The translations under genes were made by a program, and so were the position numbers. Source: Siphonodentalium dalli (lineage: Eukaryota; Mollusca; Scaphopoda; Gadilida; Siphonodentaliidae). Taken from it: a DNA stretch of 64,000 nucleotides. The DNA lies in NCBI GenBank assembly GCA_032622095.1, contig CP136069.1:82666958-82730957 (forward strand). Direction: 5' to 3'. Below the pieces are notes generated by a model that saw only the letters and a program-made list of their open reading frames with translations, was not told where the DNA came from and did no database searches. Positions 19,701 through 27,741 of this stretch are shown here, in pieces (the stretch's first letter is position 1; each line of letters starts with the position of its first letter).

Positions 19701-20976
19701 CACTACGAGCATGCCAGTTTTAAATATAGAAACAGGGAATCCCGACAAATGGCGATATCGGCGACAAACAAATAATCGAAAACAACACATAAAATAAACA
19801 TAGCAAAAACGCGGCACAGTAAAAATGCCAGAACGTCACGAGGTTTTACGTTGTTTTTGGTGACGTCATGGAGTGAAACGGAGTAGGGTGACACCAACGT
19901 ACGAATCTGTCTGATCGCCATACTGTTGCGCGAGCGCATGTAATGACATGCATTCAAATCATGAAACCCAGACAAATATTTTGTTTATATTGATGATTCA
20001 TGTACATTGTGTACATACAATTTAAAATTGATATGTTACATACTATGTTCATTATGCATACTCCTCCTGGAGAGTGTTTAATATGTTAATAATTTAAGAA
20101 GACATTTCCACCACTAACCAGCGTGGTGCCATATAACATGTCTATTTGTATGAATAAAACATGGTTACCAAGGCGTCTGCACATATCTGTACAATTTCAG
20201 TGGAATATTTGCCAAGCTGCCAAATATTCCAGGTGGTGAAAATAACAGATTTCAAAGATCAAAATCTGATGACTCTGAGCTTTGATGTGCGGGTTCTTCT
20301 ACTTAATTCAAATATTTTTAACCCCCGAAGCCGAAGAAATAGTAATTTAGGGGCGTTAAATCAAACTATGTATCTTCAATGACCAAATAATAGTTCTAAC
20401 AAATATAAAGAGAATTAGCACTGAACTTCTTATAAGAGATAAAAAAGATTATCAGATGTCAAGAATTGTTGAGCACTCACTGATGAAAATTTTCGAATGA
20501 TAGCTATATTACTTTCACACACATTTTTTTTTCTCGGAAAGTGCTTTTCTGGTATTTGGAATTTTTTAATATTTGAAAAATATGTTTCATTAGAAAGTTT
20601 AATTGAAATCAATTTCTTGTGGTTAGTTAGACAATCACACTGTGTATTATGTTTAATATGATATTTTACCAATGGATTCGGCTATAAATTCTTAATCTCC
20701 CAAGCATGCATACGTGAAATTTCCACAAATAATCTATCTAACACTCAAATAATCTACTGTTCTGTTTCAGGAGGCAATTGCATGAAGAACGCACTTATCG
20801 TCGATGATGACATACTACCAGAGTCTGTCGGCAATCTGCTTCCACAAACAGAAGACCAACACATTGATTCCTTGATACAACTGGAACCCCCACTGAGTAT
20901 GGATGACTATATATTCAGTTTGGGTGATGGGGAAGGAATTTCTGATCTGTTCGATGCCTATGATTTACAGTTTTGA
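4651..20976 (+). CDS. E2F3: E2F1/2/3-class transcription factor, 5'-partial, seven exons
   Basis: Sequence-specific nuclear transcription factor that, with a DP partner, drives S-phase genes and is held in check by retinoblastoma-family proteins. Coding exons are 4651-4748, 5503-5627, 7735-7814, 10838-10937, 11664-11778, 13378-13594 and 20771-20976; phases match at every junction and give about 312 residues ending at TGA 20974-20976. Domains in order: winged-helix DNA-binding domain ([18 protein letters not shown], then the DNA-contact motif [13 protein letters not shown]), a linker, a leucine-zipper dimerisation segment ([14 protein letters not shown]), the marked box ([13 protein letters not shown] to [11 protein letters not shown]), a Ser-rich stretch with a SUMO-consensus-like IKKE, and a C-terminal pocket-binding/transactivation motif ([18 protein letters not shown]). 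The [14 protein letters not shown] wording and the acidic tail fit the E2F1-3 branch, not E2F4/5. The N-terminal exon(s), including any cyclin-binding motif, are upstream of the window. The last intron (7.2 kb) hosts the recombinase pseudogene. Confidence 0.93.
4853..5235 (+). repeat. Pearl/Helitron-like repeat, short copy
   Basis: TATACCCCGTTTGAGAAAACGG, then CTGTCCATCC and two tandem copies of a unit with 'GATAACTCC...TTTGATCTGAAC' and 'GAGTTATGG'. It has the same layout as 14037-14728 and 26554-27481. It lies in the intron between exons A and B. Confidence 0.5.
5503..5627 (+). CDS. E2F exon B: recognition helix of the winged helix
   Basis: The acceptor is TTATTATAG and the donor is GTAAGA at 5628. 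It reads [31 protein letters not shown] and [10 protein letters not shown], the most conserved stretch of the E2F family, and leaves two bases (AA) for the next exon. Confidence 0.96.
5655..6053 (-). repeat. Inverted repeat arm downstream of E2F exon B
   Basis: Reverse-complement partner of 4090-4475, starting about 30 bases after the splice donor at 5628. The pair brackets the two exons that encode most of the E2F winged-helix domain. Confidence 0.75.
6062..6558. repeat. Imperfect palindromic MITE in E2F intron
   Basis: The ends are inverted: GAATCACGTGGTTTCAAG near 6075 and GAAACCACGTGATGCACC near 6528. An inner inverted pair also exists (ACATTCTGACCAAAGTTG near 6279; CAACTTTGGTCAGAATG near 6341). 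No ORF. The target duplication is unclear. Confidence 0.6.
6559..7734 (+). other. Intron sequence, nothing recognised
   Basis: Part of the intron between E2F exons B and C. AT-rich with no gene, clear repeat boundary or RNA gene that I can support. Confidence 0.5.
7735..7814 (+). CDS. E2F exon C: linker after DNA-binding domain
   Basis: This short, poorly conserved exon was placed by frame. The acceptor TTCTTTTGCAG ends at 7734 and the donor GTGTGT starts at 7815. It completes K and continues [10 protein letters not shown] to LVDLHS, leaving one base. The alternative acceptor two bases later, or the donor two bases later, brings in stop codons. The W-x-G step after the winged helix is as in E2F1. 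Confidence 0.8.
7963..8225. mobile_element. TTAA-flanked MITE, CCCTTCCATGACTGGAGC family
   Basis: The left end is TTAA then CCCTTCCATGACTGGAGC; the right end is GCTCCCGTCATGAAAGGG then TTAA. Internal inverted segments contain TATATAAGAGAATRCACTGGC. A terminal fragment of the same left end also starts at 7845. The CCC-start and TTAA duplication fit piggyBac-type non-autonomous elements. A diverged copy is at 21151-21325. Confidence 0.7.
8226..9149 (+). other. Intron sequence with minor repeat similarity
   Basis: Part of the intron between E2F exons C and D. At about 8995-9060 the text AGAAGCCAATATAGAATTTC recurs at about 22560, so it is dispersed repeat material. The ORF at 8571-8753 has no recognised similarity. 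Confidence 0.4.
9150..9385 (+). repeat. Diverged copy of CAAGCCTGCAAATAGTG family
   Basis: It contains AGAATGAGGTCC, CACCAAATTCATCC, GGGACATCATT and TTGGGGATAATCCAATATAG, matching the better copies at 23477-23873 and 31082-31511 but strongly mutated. It is probably the oldest copy in the window. Confidence 0.55.
9433..10591 (+). mobile_element. piggyBac-like element, non-autonomous, TTAA target
   Basis: TTAA at 9433-9436 and 10588-10591 bound a 1,151-base element with inverted ends CCCTTTGAAACC and GGTTCAAAGGG. Next to the left end is a perfect GC-rich hairpin (GCGGCCGG-AATA-CCGGCCGC). PiggyBac elements are known for TTAA duplication and CCC-GGG ends. A coding remnant resembling a transposase N terminus lies inside (9608-9825). 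It is GC-richer than the surrounding intron and lies within the intron between E2F exons C and D. Confidence 0.75.
9608..9825 (+). pseudogene. Remnant of piggyBac-type transposase N terminus
   Basis: ATG at 9608 opens MNYEAKHF; a one-base shift then leads to [18 protein letters not shown] and an acidic stretch up to a TAG at 9823. PiggyBac transposases often begin with a short basic segment, a helix of the EE(V/A)L type and an acidic cluster, which this resembles. The DDD catalytic core is absent, so it is a remnant. The assignment rests mostly on its position inside a TTAA-flanked element. Confidence 0.45.
10838..10937 (+). CDS. E2F exon D: dimerisation zipper, with U12-type donor
   Basis: The acceptor TTTGTAG ends at 10837. 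It reads [20 protein letters not shown] and [12 protein letters not shown] and stops after CG of an Arg codon, immediately before ATATCCTTTT. No GT donor is available here, and the next exon supplies the last base of Arg. Confidence 0.93.
10938..11663 (+). other. U12-type AT-AC intron in E2F
   Basis: The 726-base intron starts ATATCCTTTT, the exact consensus of U12-type AT-AC donors, and ends CCTTAACTCTTCCTAC. The branch-site motif CCTTAACT (11648-11655) places the branch A about 10 bases from the AC end, inside the usual narrow window. Only this AT-AC pairing joins ...NN-R-LAYV in frame. E2F genes are, as I recall, among the known vertebrate carriers of minor-spliceosome introns, so this is probably an ancient conserved intron. 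Expression of this gene would then depend on the minor spliceosome. Confidence 0.95.
11664..11778 (+). CDS. E2F exon E: marked box, first half
   Basis: It begins right after an AC acceptor, completes Arg and reads [15 protein letters not shown] and [18 protein letters not shown], nearly the vertebrate E2F1-3 wording. The donor GTATGG starts at 11779. Confidence 0.95.
11958..12440 (+). mobile_element. Pearl/Helitron-like element with 5' and 3' hairpins
   Basis: The 5' end is a hairpin (ATACCCCCCGCAAC with GTTG...GGGGGTAT), then CTGTCCGTCTG. Two tandem units follow ('ACCRTGGGAACCTG', 'TTTTTCGACTTAGAA'). The 3' end has a hairpin GTCCC-ATT-GGGAC about 15 bases before CTCTAGTT. A 3' hairpin close to CTAGT is a Helitron hallmark. 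It lies in the intron between E2F exons E and F. Confidence 0.6.
12441..13377 (+). other. Intron sequence, mostly unrecognised
   Basis: Part of the intron between E2F exons E and F. A short (CG)n tract, GCGTGCGCGCGCGCGG, lies near 13151. ORFs here match nothing known to me. Confidence 0.4.
13378..13594 (+). CDS. E2F exon F: marked box end and Ser-rich linker
   Basis: The acceptor ATTACTGCAG ends at 13377 and the donor GTATAC starts at 13595. It reads [20 protein letters not shown], then EIKKEPSDP and a Ser/Thr-rich stretch (about 40 residues) rich in SSS and SSEDS, probably disordered and open to phosphorylation. Confidence 0.93.
13709..13957 (+). repeat. Tandem duplication, two 125-bp units
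   Basis: Unit 1 (13709-13833) and unit 2 (13834-13957) both begin AAAACCTCCCCAAACCG and share CCCGAATTCACCCAAGTGC. Identity is high, so the duplication is fairly recent. It lies just after E2F exon F. Confidence 0.85.
14037..14728 (+). mobile_element. Pearl/Helitron-like element, four internal units
   Basis: It opens with hairpin GTCCCCCGAAAAA...TTGGGGGAC, then CGTCTGTCCGTGC, then about four copies of a unit with TCCGGATGATA, 'TCAAGTTCGAATWTGGG' and GAGTTATGGCCC. It ends near CACTGGCCGAGCGGCC. No ORF. Within the last E2F intron. Confidence 0.6.
14729..16600 (+). other. Intron sequence with short dispersed motifs
   Basis: No gene is seen. A (GATA)n tract lies at about 14877-14892. A motif of the form GACCGGAATAGNAGTACAGGG occurs near 15459, 15516 and (diverged) 15891, so a short direct repeat is present. 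The ORFs at 15344-15752 lie on opposite strands of one stretch and have no recognised product. Confidence 0.4.
16601..17060 (+). promoter_or_regulatory. Possible promoter-like leader of recombinase element
   Basis: Immediately upstream of the recombinase pseudogene lies a GC-richer stretch with a CRE-like TGACGTCA followed closely by an octamer-like ATTTGCAT (about 16707-16726). These could be remnants of the element's promoter. Evidence is only motif matching. Confidence 0.2.
17061..18987 (+). pseudogene. Crypton/KIAA1958-like tyrosine recombinase pseudogene, split by hAT
   Basis: Fragments of a tyrosine-recombinase-type protein occur in colinear order. The N terminus is [16 protein letters not shown] (17064-17140), then [18 protein letters not shown] and [20 protein letters not shown] (17147-17346). 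The C-terminal catalytic part is [18 protein letters not shown] (17347 on), then [23 protein letters not shown] and LSVY (17441-17560). H-x-x-R, GHKS and the terminal Tyr are the expected active-site motifs. After the hAT insertion (17611-18657) the tail resumes in the same frame and ends [12 protein letters not shown]...PPHN with TGA at 18985-18987. Damage: the middle of the protein is missing, the frame shifts near 17145, 17347 and 17440, and TAA codons stand at 17561 and 18802. KIAA1958/ZMYM-like proteins are domesticated relatives of Crypton transposons. It sits in the last E2F intron in the same orientation. Confidence 0.82.
17611..18657. mobile_element. Non-autonomous hAT-type element
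   Basis: The inverted ends are CAGGCCTCAGCTT and AAGCTGAGGCCTG (13 of 13), flanked by an exact 8-bp duplication ATCGGTGG (17603-17610 and 18658-18665). CAG-starting ends plus 8-bp duplications are typical of hAT. The 1,047-base interior has no transposase. Near both ends are repeats of GGGAGAAGT/ACTTCTCCC. It interrupts the recombinase reading frame. Confidence 0.9.
18988..20089 (+). other. Intron sequence, possible tail of recombinase element
   Basis: No gene is recognised. TGACGTCA occurs near 19090 and again near 19860, echoing the upstream leader at 16707. This could mark related non-coding parts of the same element, but I cannot define ends. Confidence 0.3.
20090..20382 (+). repeat. Truncated copy of the 29089-29790 TTAA family
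   Basis: It shares GCCAAATATTC, 'AATAACAGATTTMAA' and 'AAGAAATAGTAATTTAGG' with 29370-29790, including the ATGTATCTT end. The left part is missing. Just upstream of the last E2F exon. Confidence 0.6.
20771..20976 (+). CDS. E2F terminal exon G: pocket-binding transactivation domain
   Basis: The acceptor TGTTTCAG ends at 20770. It completes Gly and reads to [24 protein letters not shown] and a TGA stop. In vertebrate E2F1-3 the equivalent motif contacts the RB pocket. The protein ends only seven residues later, shorter than human E2F3, which has a longer tail. Confidence 0.95.
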
Positions 20977-21150
20977 TACAAATGCACAATCACTTTTCGC
21001 ACCAATTTTCTCCAGCAAAAACAACTACGGCCTAAAAATATATACCGGTGTAGGTGTGGTTCACCCAAATTTTCGAAAACGTATTATGTCAGTAATCTGA
21101 AGATAGTTATTTTTTTGCTACAAATTCCTGGGTCTTCCAGATGCAGCTCA

Positions 21151-21325
21151 TTAGCCCTTCCATGGCTGGAGCTTGCTGAAATTTTGCGAAAACCCTGTGC
21201 CAATGCAATCTCTTGTACATGCATGAGTCTCGAATATATTGGAGAATACATTGGCCTATCAATTGATCATGTAAGCCAGTGCATTCTCTTATATATATGC
21301 GAGGCTCCCTATGGGAGGGGGGACT
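21151..21325. repeat. Diverged MITE copy (7963-8225 family) in E2F 3' UTR
   Basis: CCCTTCCATGGCTGGAGCTT starts the copy, followed by TTTTGCGAAAACCCTGTGCC and AAGCCAGTGCATTCTC. The right terminus is eroded (GGCTCCCTATGGGAG) and the flanking TTAA is lost. Confidence 0.7.
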
Positions 21326-21438
21326 TAATATTATTAGACCCAAGCTATTCTAACAAACTTGATGGAATATTTGTAAACACAAATAACAAATGCTCAATTT
21401 TCAATAATCATTGTTGGAAGTTTTCAACATTGCCGTAC

Positions 21439-21444
21439 AATAAA
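21439..21444 (+). terminator. Candidate proximal polyadenylation signal of E2F
   Basis: AATAAA 463 bases after the E2F stop codon, followed by an A-rich stretch and TTGTTGA-like T/G-rich sequence about 30 bases later. Confidence 0.4.
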
Positions 21445-21450
21445 AAAAAC

Positions 21451-23476
21451 TAATTTGAAATTGAATGTATAACTTGTTGACGCCAAGTTTGTCAAAATAG
21501 ATTTAAGTTGCTTTAGCTGGAGAAACCGCATGTTAAATCACTACCACAAGCAAGTGCTGACACACAGTATCATGATGCAATTATTCATAGCAAGGTTGAT
21601 CAGCTCATTGTCATCCTTTCTACAGTTTTCAGAGCTCCAAATTGATCGAATTACTATATGCTTCACTTATTGTCTCTCATAGACTTTTGTAAACATCCAA
21701 AAAGGCAGATTTGAAGTTACTATACAAAACTCAATGAACCCTCAGAACCTCATAATTGGCTACTGCAATCAGCAATGCTGGAGCAAACTGGACCATGGTA
21801 AAGGGTTGCCATAGCAGATGTGAATCAAAAGGGCTGAATAATTCTGGAGTCTCGATACAATGCTTTCTAAATACAGTGTAATCATTTTTTAAATTACAGA
21901 TCATTAATTAAAATTCCATTATCATCAAGAAATTGCCTTGAATATAAGAATAGAGGACTTGAAACCTCAGGATATTGTCATGAACGGCCTCATGAGTTCT
22001 TATGTCTTCTGATCTGTATTTAACAATGCAGAAAACTCTGTTCATTTTTGTGTTTCAGCACTTGTATTGACCAATGTCAAATTGACACTGCCAATCATAT
22101 ATTTTTGTAAGAAGATAGTTTTGAGATAATATATTTTTTGAATAAAATTACACGGTAAAAACAAAGTAAAGCTATGCATTCAGTGGTCTTTTTGTGTGAA
22201 AAAAAAACTCATTGAAATTTGTAAGATATATTTATTTTGATCCGAGATTGTATGTTTATTTATAATGAATGAGAATTGTTAATTTAAGTCTTGTTGTGTC
22301 GCGATTAGATGTACTTCTGATCCTCTTAACTAGTCACTCCAGCATGAAAACTGCCATCAAATTAGATTTTAGTAGATACAGTATATTACATTATTCATTG
22401 TGATGTGAATACAGCATAAATTCTGAAGGAAAACAAGTGATATTTTATTCTCATTCGTTTATAAGGTTCCTTATAGACAGTGTTGCAAGCGATGAATTTT
22501 CTGTGTCAAATCATGAGCTTAATTGTTGCTGTTAGCTTACAGAACAAGGCAATACCGGAGAAGCCAATATAGAATTTCATGCCGATCTAAAACAATACCA
22601 TTGAAGAAAAATGGGCTGTACTTCAGGCTTCATGTTTTGTTTGTATAATTGTTTAAATCTGCTGATCATTTAAGGCAATGTTAAATATTCTCAAAATAAA
22701 CTTGAAGTGACCACAATGTTTGCTCGAACAGCCTTGACACGATGGATAAAATTCCAACATCGTCACTCTGGATAATGATGGAACCTGTGAGGTAGACACG
22801 CAACATCTAATTGCAGCACTGACTTGTGTTTGACAGAAATCACAGCTATTGTGACACCATCTGTAGAGGCCTTAAGAAATTTCACATTTTTTTAAATACC
22901 TGCCATTACAGCATCTACATATACAGAGATATATTGTATTCCTGAGTTGAGAAATCTTACAAAATGTGTTCAGATAATTCAATCATCTTTTAATATCAAA
23001 CAGATATTATGGATCACAATATATTTTTTCATTTACCCTATCATTCAAAAAAACTCATCAATTTATATTATGTCTCTACCCAGGAACCTAATTCATGTAT
23101 TATACCATTGATACCAAACTTTAAAATAATATTGATGAGAGCTCTTGTCGATACCAAATGTATATGTAAATGGCATGTTAATAATTATGTATATGAACTG
23201 TTATATTATTCAGTTGTTTAACAAAGGGCACAACACTTACCTGTTCTGTTGAATTATTATTCTCACTATTTTTCTCGTCACATATTGTTGACCTTTTGTC
23301 AACAGGAGTATATTTTTACACAATGTTATGTATTCGTTATGTTGAATTAATCAGATGCATGTTTTTCTTAGCCCTAATTGTTCCTAATTTCCTCTACTCT
23401 ATACTTTCTGTTGCTTTGAGGCATAACAAACCAGCACAATATTAGCAGACTTTGCATTTTGAAAATGACACCAGGC
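21451..23476. other. AT-rich intergenic or 3' UTR region
   Basis: It may hold the distal E2F 3' UTR up to about 22170. Around 22555-22625 a repeat shared with 8995-9060 occurs. No ORF is convincing; the ORF at 23009-23221 is a long AT-rich frame without similarity. Confidence 0.4.
22141..22146 (+). terminator. Candidate distal polyadenylation signal of E2F
   Basis: AATAAA followed within 45 bases by GTGGTCTTTTTGTGTG, a good T/G-rich downstream element. Vertebrate E2F1-3 genes have long 3' UTRs, so the distal site is plausible. Confidence 0.4.
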
Positions 23477-23873
23477 CAAGCCCGCAAATAGTGTCTGTCA
23501 TTTGCAGAATGAGGTTCCCAGAATGTGAACTTAGTGATGCTATCTCGCACTGTGGGCTAACATCACCAAATTCACCCTCTGGAAACCTCATTCTGCTTGG
23601 GCAGACCTAAGGTCAGATTGAATTCCCTCATTTGAAGTTTCTGATGTTCACCCATTAGTCACATCGGTTATGTATTCTATCTTCTGCAAATTAGGGGATA
23701 TAGAAACTTCCCAGAAGGGACAAAGTAACTAAAAACAATGTTAATTTGAGACTACATATACTTCCCGAAAGGGTGAGTTTGGTGTTGCTAGGCCGCTGTG
23801 CAGGATAGGATAACTAAATTCACCCTCTGGGGACCTCATTCTGCAAAGGCTGTACACACTATTTGCAGGCTTG
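23477..23873. mobile_element. CAAGCCTGCAAATAGTG MITE family, intact copy 1
   Basis: About 395 bases with long inverted ends: each end reads inward through CAAGCC(Y)GCAAATAGTG, TTTGCAGAATGAGGT, CCCAGA and GTGAATTTAGT. Internal ACTTCCCAGAAGGG and TTAGGGGATATAGAAAC are shared by all copies. No ORF. Confidence 0.75.
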
Positions 23874-24632
23874 TTTAACACGTTGACTGTCGACCACGAG
23901 TTATCTCGTACATTTTGCATGTAAATGAATGGGAGTCGGCAGTCAATGTGTTAAGCCAAATTTATTCTTTTAATTCAGCAGCATTCTGGGGGTAAATTCA
24001 CTGAAAGAAAGGAATTGGGAGCAGTTTTGGGCTAACTTTAGAATTTGTAATTACATGTATGTGATTGAGTAATTTGTGCGGCTGTTTTTGTTAATGCAAG
24101 TTAATTCAACTCCCAAATGATGACATTTATCACCCTCTAGTTAGATAGTACTAGCTTAGTAAGTTAAACTTAAAGCCACATGGCAGTTTGTGCTCCAAGA
24201 CACCTAATAATATTTGCTGCTTTTTTCTTTTTTTTTCCCGGTATTGAAATAGCTCAATAAATACATGAACTACCATTCTATGAGCATTATATCAGCGATA
24301 TTTTATTTTTTTTTAATCATTGTAACAGTTTTGTTTACATGACCATGGTCTCCACGTACAATATATTTTTATTGAGTTATCACTAATGAATATAAGAACA
24401 AAGTTGATCTATTTCTTCATGTTCTTGGTGGTTTTTTATTTTATAAATTTGGCTCCTTTTAAAAAGGATGTCTTAGTTTCCCTATGTTTGCATCTATGTC
24501 ACATGTAAATTGTAAGATATCTTCCTGGCCAACTAAAGACATTTCTTACTGGAAGCGAAATCTAGCTTTGGAGTTCAGATAGACGCCCAAACATGGAATT
24601 TTATTGAACACAATATTTAGATTTCGTCAACT
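23874..24632. other. AT-rich intergenic stretch
   Basis: No gene seen. A short palindromic segment (TTAACACGTTGACTGTCGAC ... GTCGGCAGTCAATGTGTTAA, about 23876-23954) has the look of a tiny TTAA-ended MITE. Confidence 0.4.
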
Positions 24633-24785
24633 ACAGGCCTCAAAGTATGGTGCTGGTCATTTGCAGAATTAGGTTCCCAGAGGGTGAATTCAGTGATGCT
24701 ACCCCGCACAGTGGGCTAGCTTTCACTAAATTCATCCTCTGGGGACCTATTTCTGCATGGAATCATATGCTATCGGAGACCTAGA
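24633..24785. repeat. Half copy of CAAGCCTGCAAATAGTG family
   Basis: It has ATTTGCAGAATTAGGTTCCC, GAGGGTGAATTCAGTGATGC and 'TTCATCCTCTGGGGACCT'. The second half is missing. Confidence 0.6.
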
Positions 24786-24863
24786 CACAGATTTATTAGT
24801 TCCAACTGAGGTACTGAGATATCTGTGAGTGTGGAAATATTGATCACCGCAGCGCCATCTTAC

Positions 24864-25073
24864 AATAATGCCTTAAATAATCGACTCCTTAACCACAGCA
24901 TAATTATGGGTAACTTCAGGATTTAGTTGGAAATATGGCTTGTTGCCATTCATTGGAAAGCTCTCACTGAGAGCTTTCCGATGAAGGTAACAAGCAATAT
25001 TTCAAATTAAATCCTGAAAAATTACCCATAATTCTGCTGTGGTAAAGGAGTTGATTATTTAGGGCATTACTGT
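24864..25073. mobile_element. Palindromic MITE, AATGCCYTAAATAATCGACTCC ends
   Basis: About 210 bases folding almost end to end: ATAATGCC...CTCCTTAACCACAGCA on the left and TGCTGTGG...GGGCATTACT on the right, with the centre at GAAAGCTCTCACTGAGAGCTTTC. Half copies are at 3779-3860 and 28219-28325. Confidence 0.75.
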
Positions 25074-25569
25074 AATTAAAAGTTTTTTGTTAGATTATGT
25101 ATTCACATTTGATATCTAGAATGGAATATTTTTGACTTGCATACTTGTAACATTTCATGGAAACACTTATATAATTTTGATTTTGCATGCAGATGAACGC
25201 TTCTATACATAAGCATGTATTTATTTTAATTTAATCTTTCTGAACAATTCATCAAAATAGCATGATTACCATTTATATATTTATAAAAAAAATAATGGTC
25301 TGTACATTCCATTGAAATAAACTGACCACAATAACAAAATATATTATGTCTTCAATTAATTTAATGTCTGTGAGTTTGTTAACAGGAGTTAAGATGTCCA
25401 AAATTAATTAAAAGTTGTCTGAGAAATATTTGGAATTTTATAAGCAAGTTGCCCAAGCTAATGTGGAACATATTACATAAGTGTGAGGTATTATCATTTT
25501 GAAAAAGTTTGAACCGAGAAATTATATTACTACACACTTATCAGCACCTATTACTATCTTTTGGTTGAA

Positions 25570-25744
25570 TTAACCCTTTCAGTGCCAAGTCCGATTTTTG
25601 TATCAACCCATATTTCCTTGATCATTTTTCATTTTCTAAGAGCTCTTTCCATCAATGTATCACATTATTATAATCAATAAATTTGAAAAATGATCAAGGA
25701 AATATGGGTTGATACAAAAATCGGACTTGGTACGAAAGGGTTAA
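25570..25744. mobile_element. TTAA-CCCTTTC palindromic MITE, copy 1
   Basis: TTAA, then CCCTTTCAGTGCCAAGTCCG, mirrored by CGGACTTGGTACGAAAGGG and TTAA. The arms share CCATATTTCCTTGATCATTT. It is the same family as 31923-32137, but the second half of the inner loop is shorter. PiggyBac-type ends. Confidence 0.8.
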
Positions 25745-25798
25745 TACATTACTTCAGCCTGTGTGGTTATGTCACCCAAATGCACTAGAGCATTTAAA

Positions 25799-26224
25799 AA
25801 AAGGAAGGGGGGTATTATAATACTGTTTTGCACATGTCCGTCCATCCGTCCTATGTCTGTTCATGTCATAACTTGAACAGTAGTGCTTGGATCTCAATGA
25901 AATTTGGTATGGATATTCACCACTATGGGGACATTCAATAGAGGATTCAATTGTATTGTATGGGTTTTCCATTCTAGAGTTATTCGTCTTTGTTTATCTG
26001 GAAATGTTGGGCGTTTTGGTCCGTCCGATGCCTTTTCAGGCCATAACTTGAACAGTAATTCTTGGATCTCAATGAAATTAGGTATGGATGTTCACCACTA
26101 TGAGGACATTTAACGGCGTGTTCAACAGTTTTGTTTTAGTATATCAGTCAAAGGTTATAGTTATGCCCACACTAGGCAGTATGCCACAAGTAGGTATCCA
26201 CCAGACAACAGTCCATCTCTTGTT
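25799..26224 (+). mobile_element. Pearl/Helitron-like element (family of 2150-2631)
   Basis: GGGGGGTATTATAATACTG, (GTCC)n-like tract, two copies of CATAACTTGAACAGTA and end CATCTCTTGTT. It matches the 2150-2631 insertion nearly throughout. Confidence 0.6.
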
Positions 26225-26402
26225 ATAATTATAATGGAAAGTGTCATGGATGCCTAGCAGGAAGTGACAGTGTTCTATTGAAGCCTGGAAACCTGTGATC
26301 TAATAGTTGATGACATAAATCTTCTGAATTGATTCAATAGTCATGGAATTTGGACAGGTTAGTTTCTTGTTTAATGCAGGCTGAATATGATATTGTAGAA
26401 CT

Positions 26403-27741
26403 GAGCCTGCAAATAGTGTGTATCATTTGCAGAATGATGTCCCCAGAGGGTGAATTTAGTGATGCTATCCCGCACAGCAGGCTATCATCACCAAATTCTC
26501 CCTCTTCTGGGAAGTATTTATAATCTCAAATTAACATTGTTTTTTTTTACTTTTTATACGCCCTTTTGAAAAAAAGGCCGTATTATAGTATTGGTCTGTC
26601 CGTCCGTTAACCTGTTGTCCGGATGATAACTTTAGTTAGAGTGAACCAAAATTAGTAAAATTTGGTATGTGGGTTTATTAGCCGAAAAGTAAGTTCAAGT
26701 TCGAATTTGGGTTCCGCCCGCCAATTTTCACCGGAGTTATGCCCCTTATTTAACGTTTTTTGACTTAGAAAATCCTTGAAATTTGTTGTCCAGATGATAA
26801 CTTTAGTATAGTTTATCGGAATGAATCCAAACTTTCTCCCACCAAAACACAGGTCAAGTTCGAACTTGGGTTCTGTCCGACCATTTTTGGCAGAGTTATG
26901 CCCCTTTTTCGACTCGGAAAATTAAGTTTTTCTTATGTATTTTGGTTTACGGATGATAACTCGATTTTGGAATGTTTATACGCAAAAACCGTTTTTTTGT
27001 GGATTACATATATCGAAATACAGCTCAAGTCCGAATTTCGTTTTAATCCGATAATTTTTGCGGGAGTTATGGCCCCTTTTTTGACGTAATTTGACTTAGA
27101 AAATCCCTGAAATTTGTTGTCCGGATGATAACTTTAGTTAGAGTGAACCGATTTCAATCAAATTTGGTATGTGGGTTTATTAGGAGAAAAGACAGCTCAA
27201 GTTCGAATTTGGGTTCCGTCCGCCAATTTTCACCGGAGTTATGCCCCTTATTTGACGTAATTTGACTTAGAAAATCCCTGAAATTTGTTGTCCGCATGAT
27301 AACTTTACTAGAGCTTATCGGATTCAATGATAATTTGGTATATTACTTTCTCCCACCAAAACACAGGTCAAGTTCAAATTTGAGTTCCGTCCGCCAATTT
27401 TTACCAGAGTTATGCCCCTTTTTTATCAGTTTCCGCCGACCCAAGAGAGGGCGTATATTGCACGCCCAGCGTAGCTCTTGTTCCCTTCTGTGAAGTTTCT
27501 ATATCCCCTAATTTGCAGAAGATAAAATGCTAATTGAGGTGACTAATTGGTGAACATCACCAACTTCAACTGGGGAAATTCAATCTGATCTTAGATCTCC
27601 CGTAATTGTTGAGACCTAAGCAGAATGAGGTTCCCAGAGGGTGAATTTGGTGATGCTAACCCACTGTGTGGGATAGCATCACTAAATTCACCCTCTGGGG
27701 ACCTCATTCTGCAAATAACAGACACAGTATTTGCAGGCTTG
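26403..27741. mobile_element. CAAGCCTGCAAATAGTG MITE copy interrupted by another element
   Basis: The left part 26403-26553 and right part 27482-27741 join to about 410 bases, the length of the intact copies at 23477 and 31082. The ends are AGCCTGCAAATAGTGTG and CAGTATTTGCAGGCTT. Confidence 0.75.
26554..27481 (+). mobile_element. Pearl/Helitron-like element, five internal units
   Basis: The paralogue at 23477 gives the empty site (ACTTT-GTCCC), so the ends are known: TTATACGCCCTTTTG at the left and GTAGCTCTT at the right, with no target duplication. It has a 5' hairpin-like GCCCTTTTGAAAAAAAGGCC, then CTGTCCGTCCG. About five units of roughly 155 bases follow, each with GATGATAACTTTAGT, 'AAGTTCGAATTTGGGTTCCG' and GAGTTATGCCCC. 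A 3' hairpin GGGCGT...ACGCCC lies some 10 bases from the end. Confidence 0.75.

Larger units (their letters stand above)
20977..21450 (+). other. E2F 3' UTR, short form, with MITE-derived sequence
   Basis: The sequence follows the stop codon and runs to a candidate AATAAA at 21439-21444. If that signal is used, the 3' UTR includes a MITE copy (21151-21325). A second AATAAA at 22141-22146 could give a longer 3' UTR of about 1.2 kb. Which site is used cannot be decided from sequence. Confidence 0.5.
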
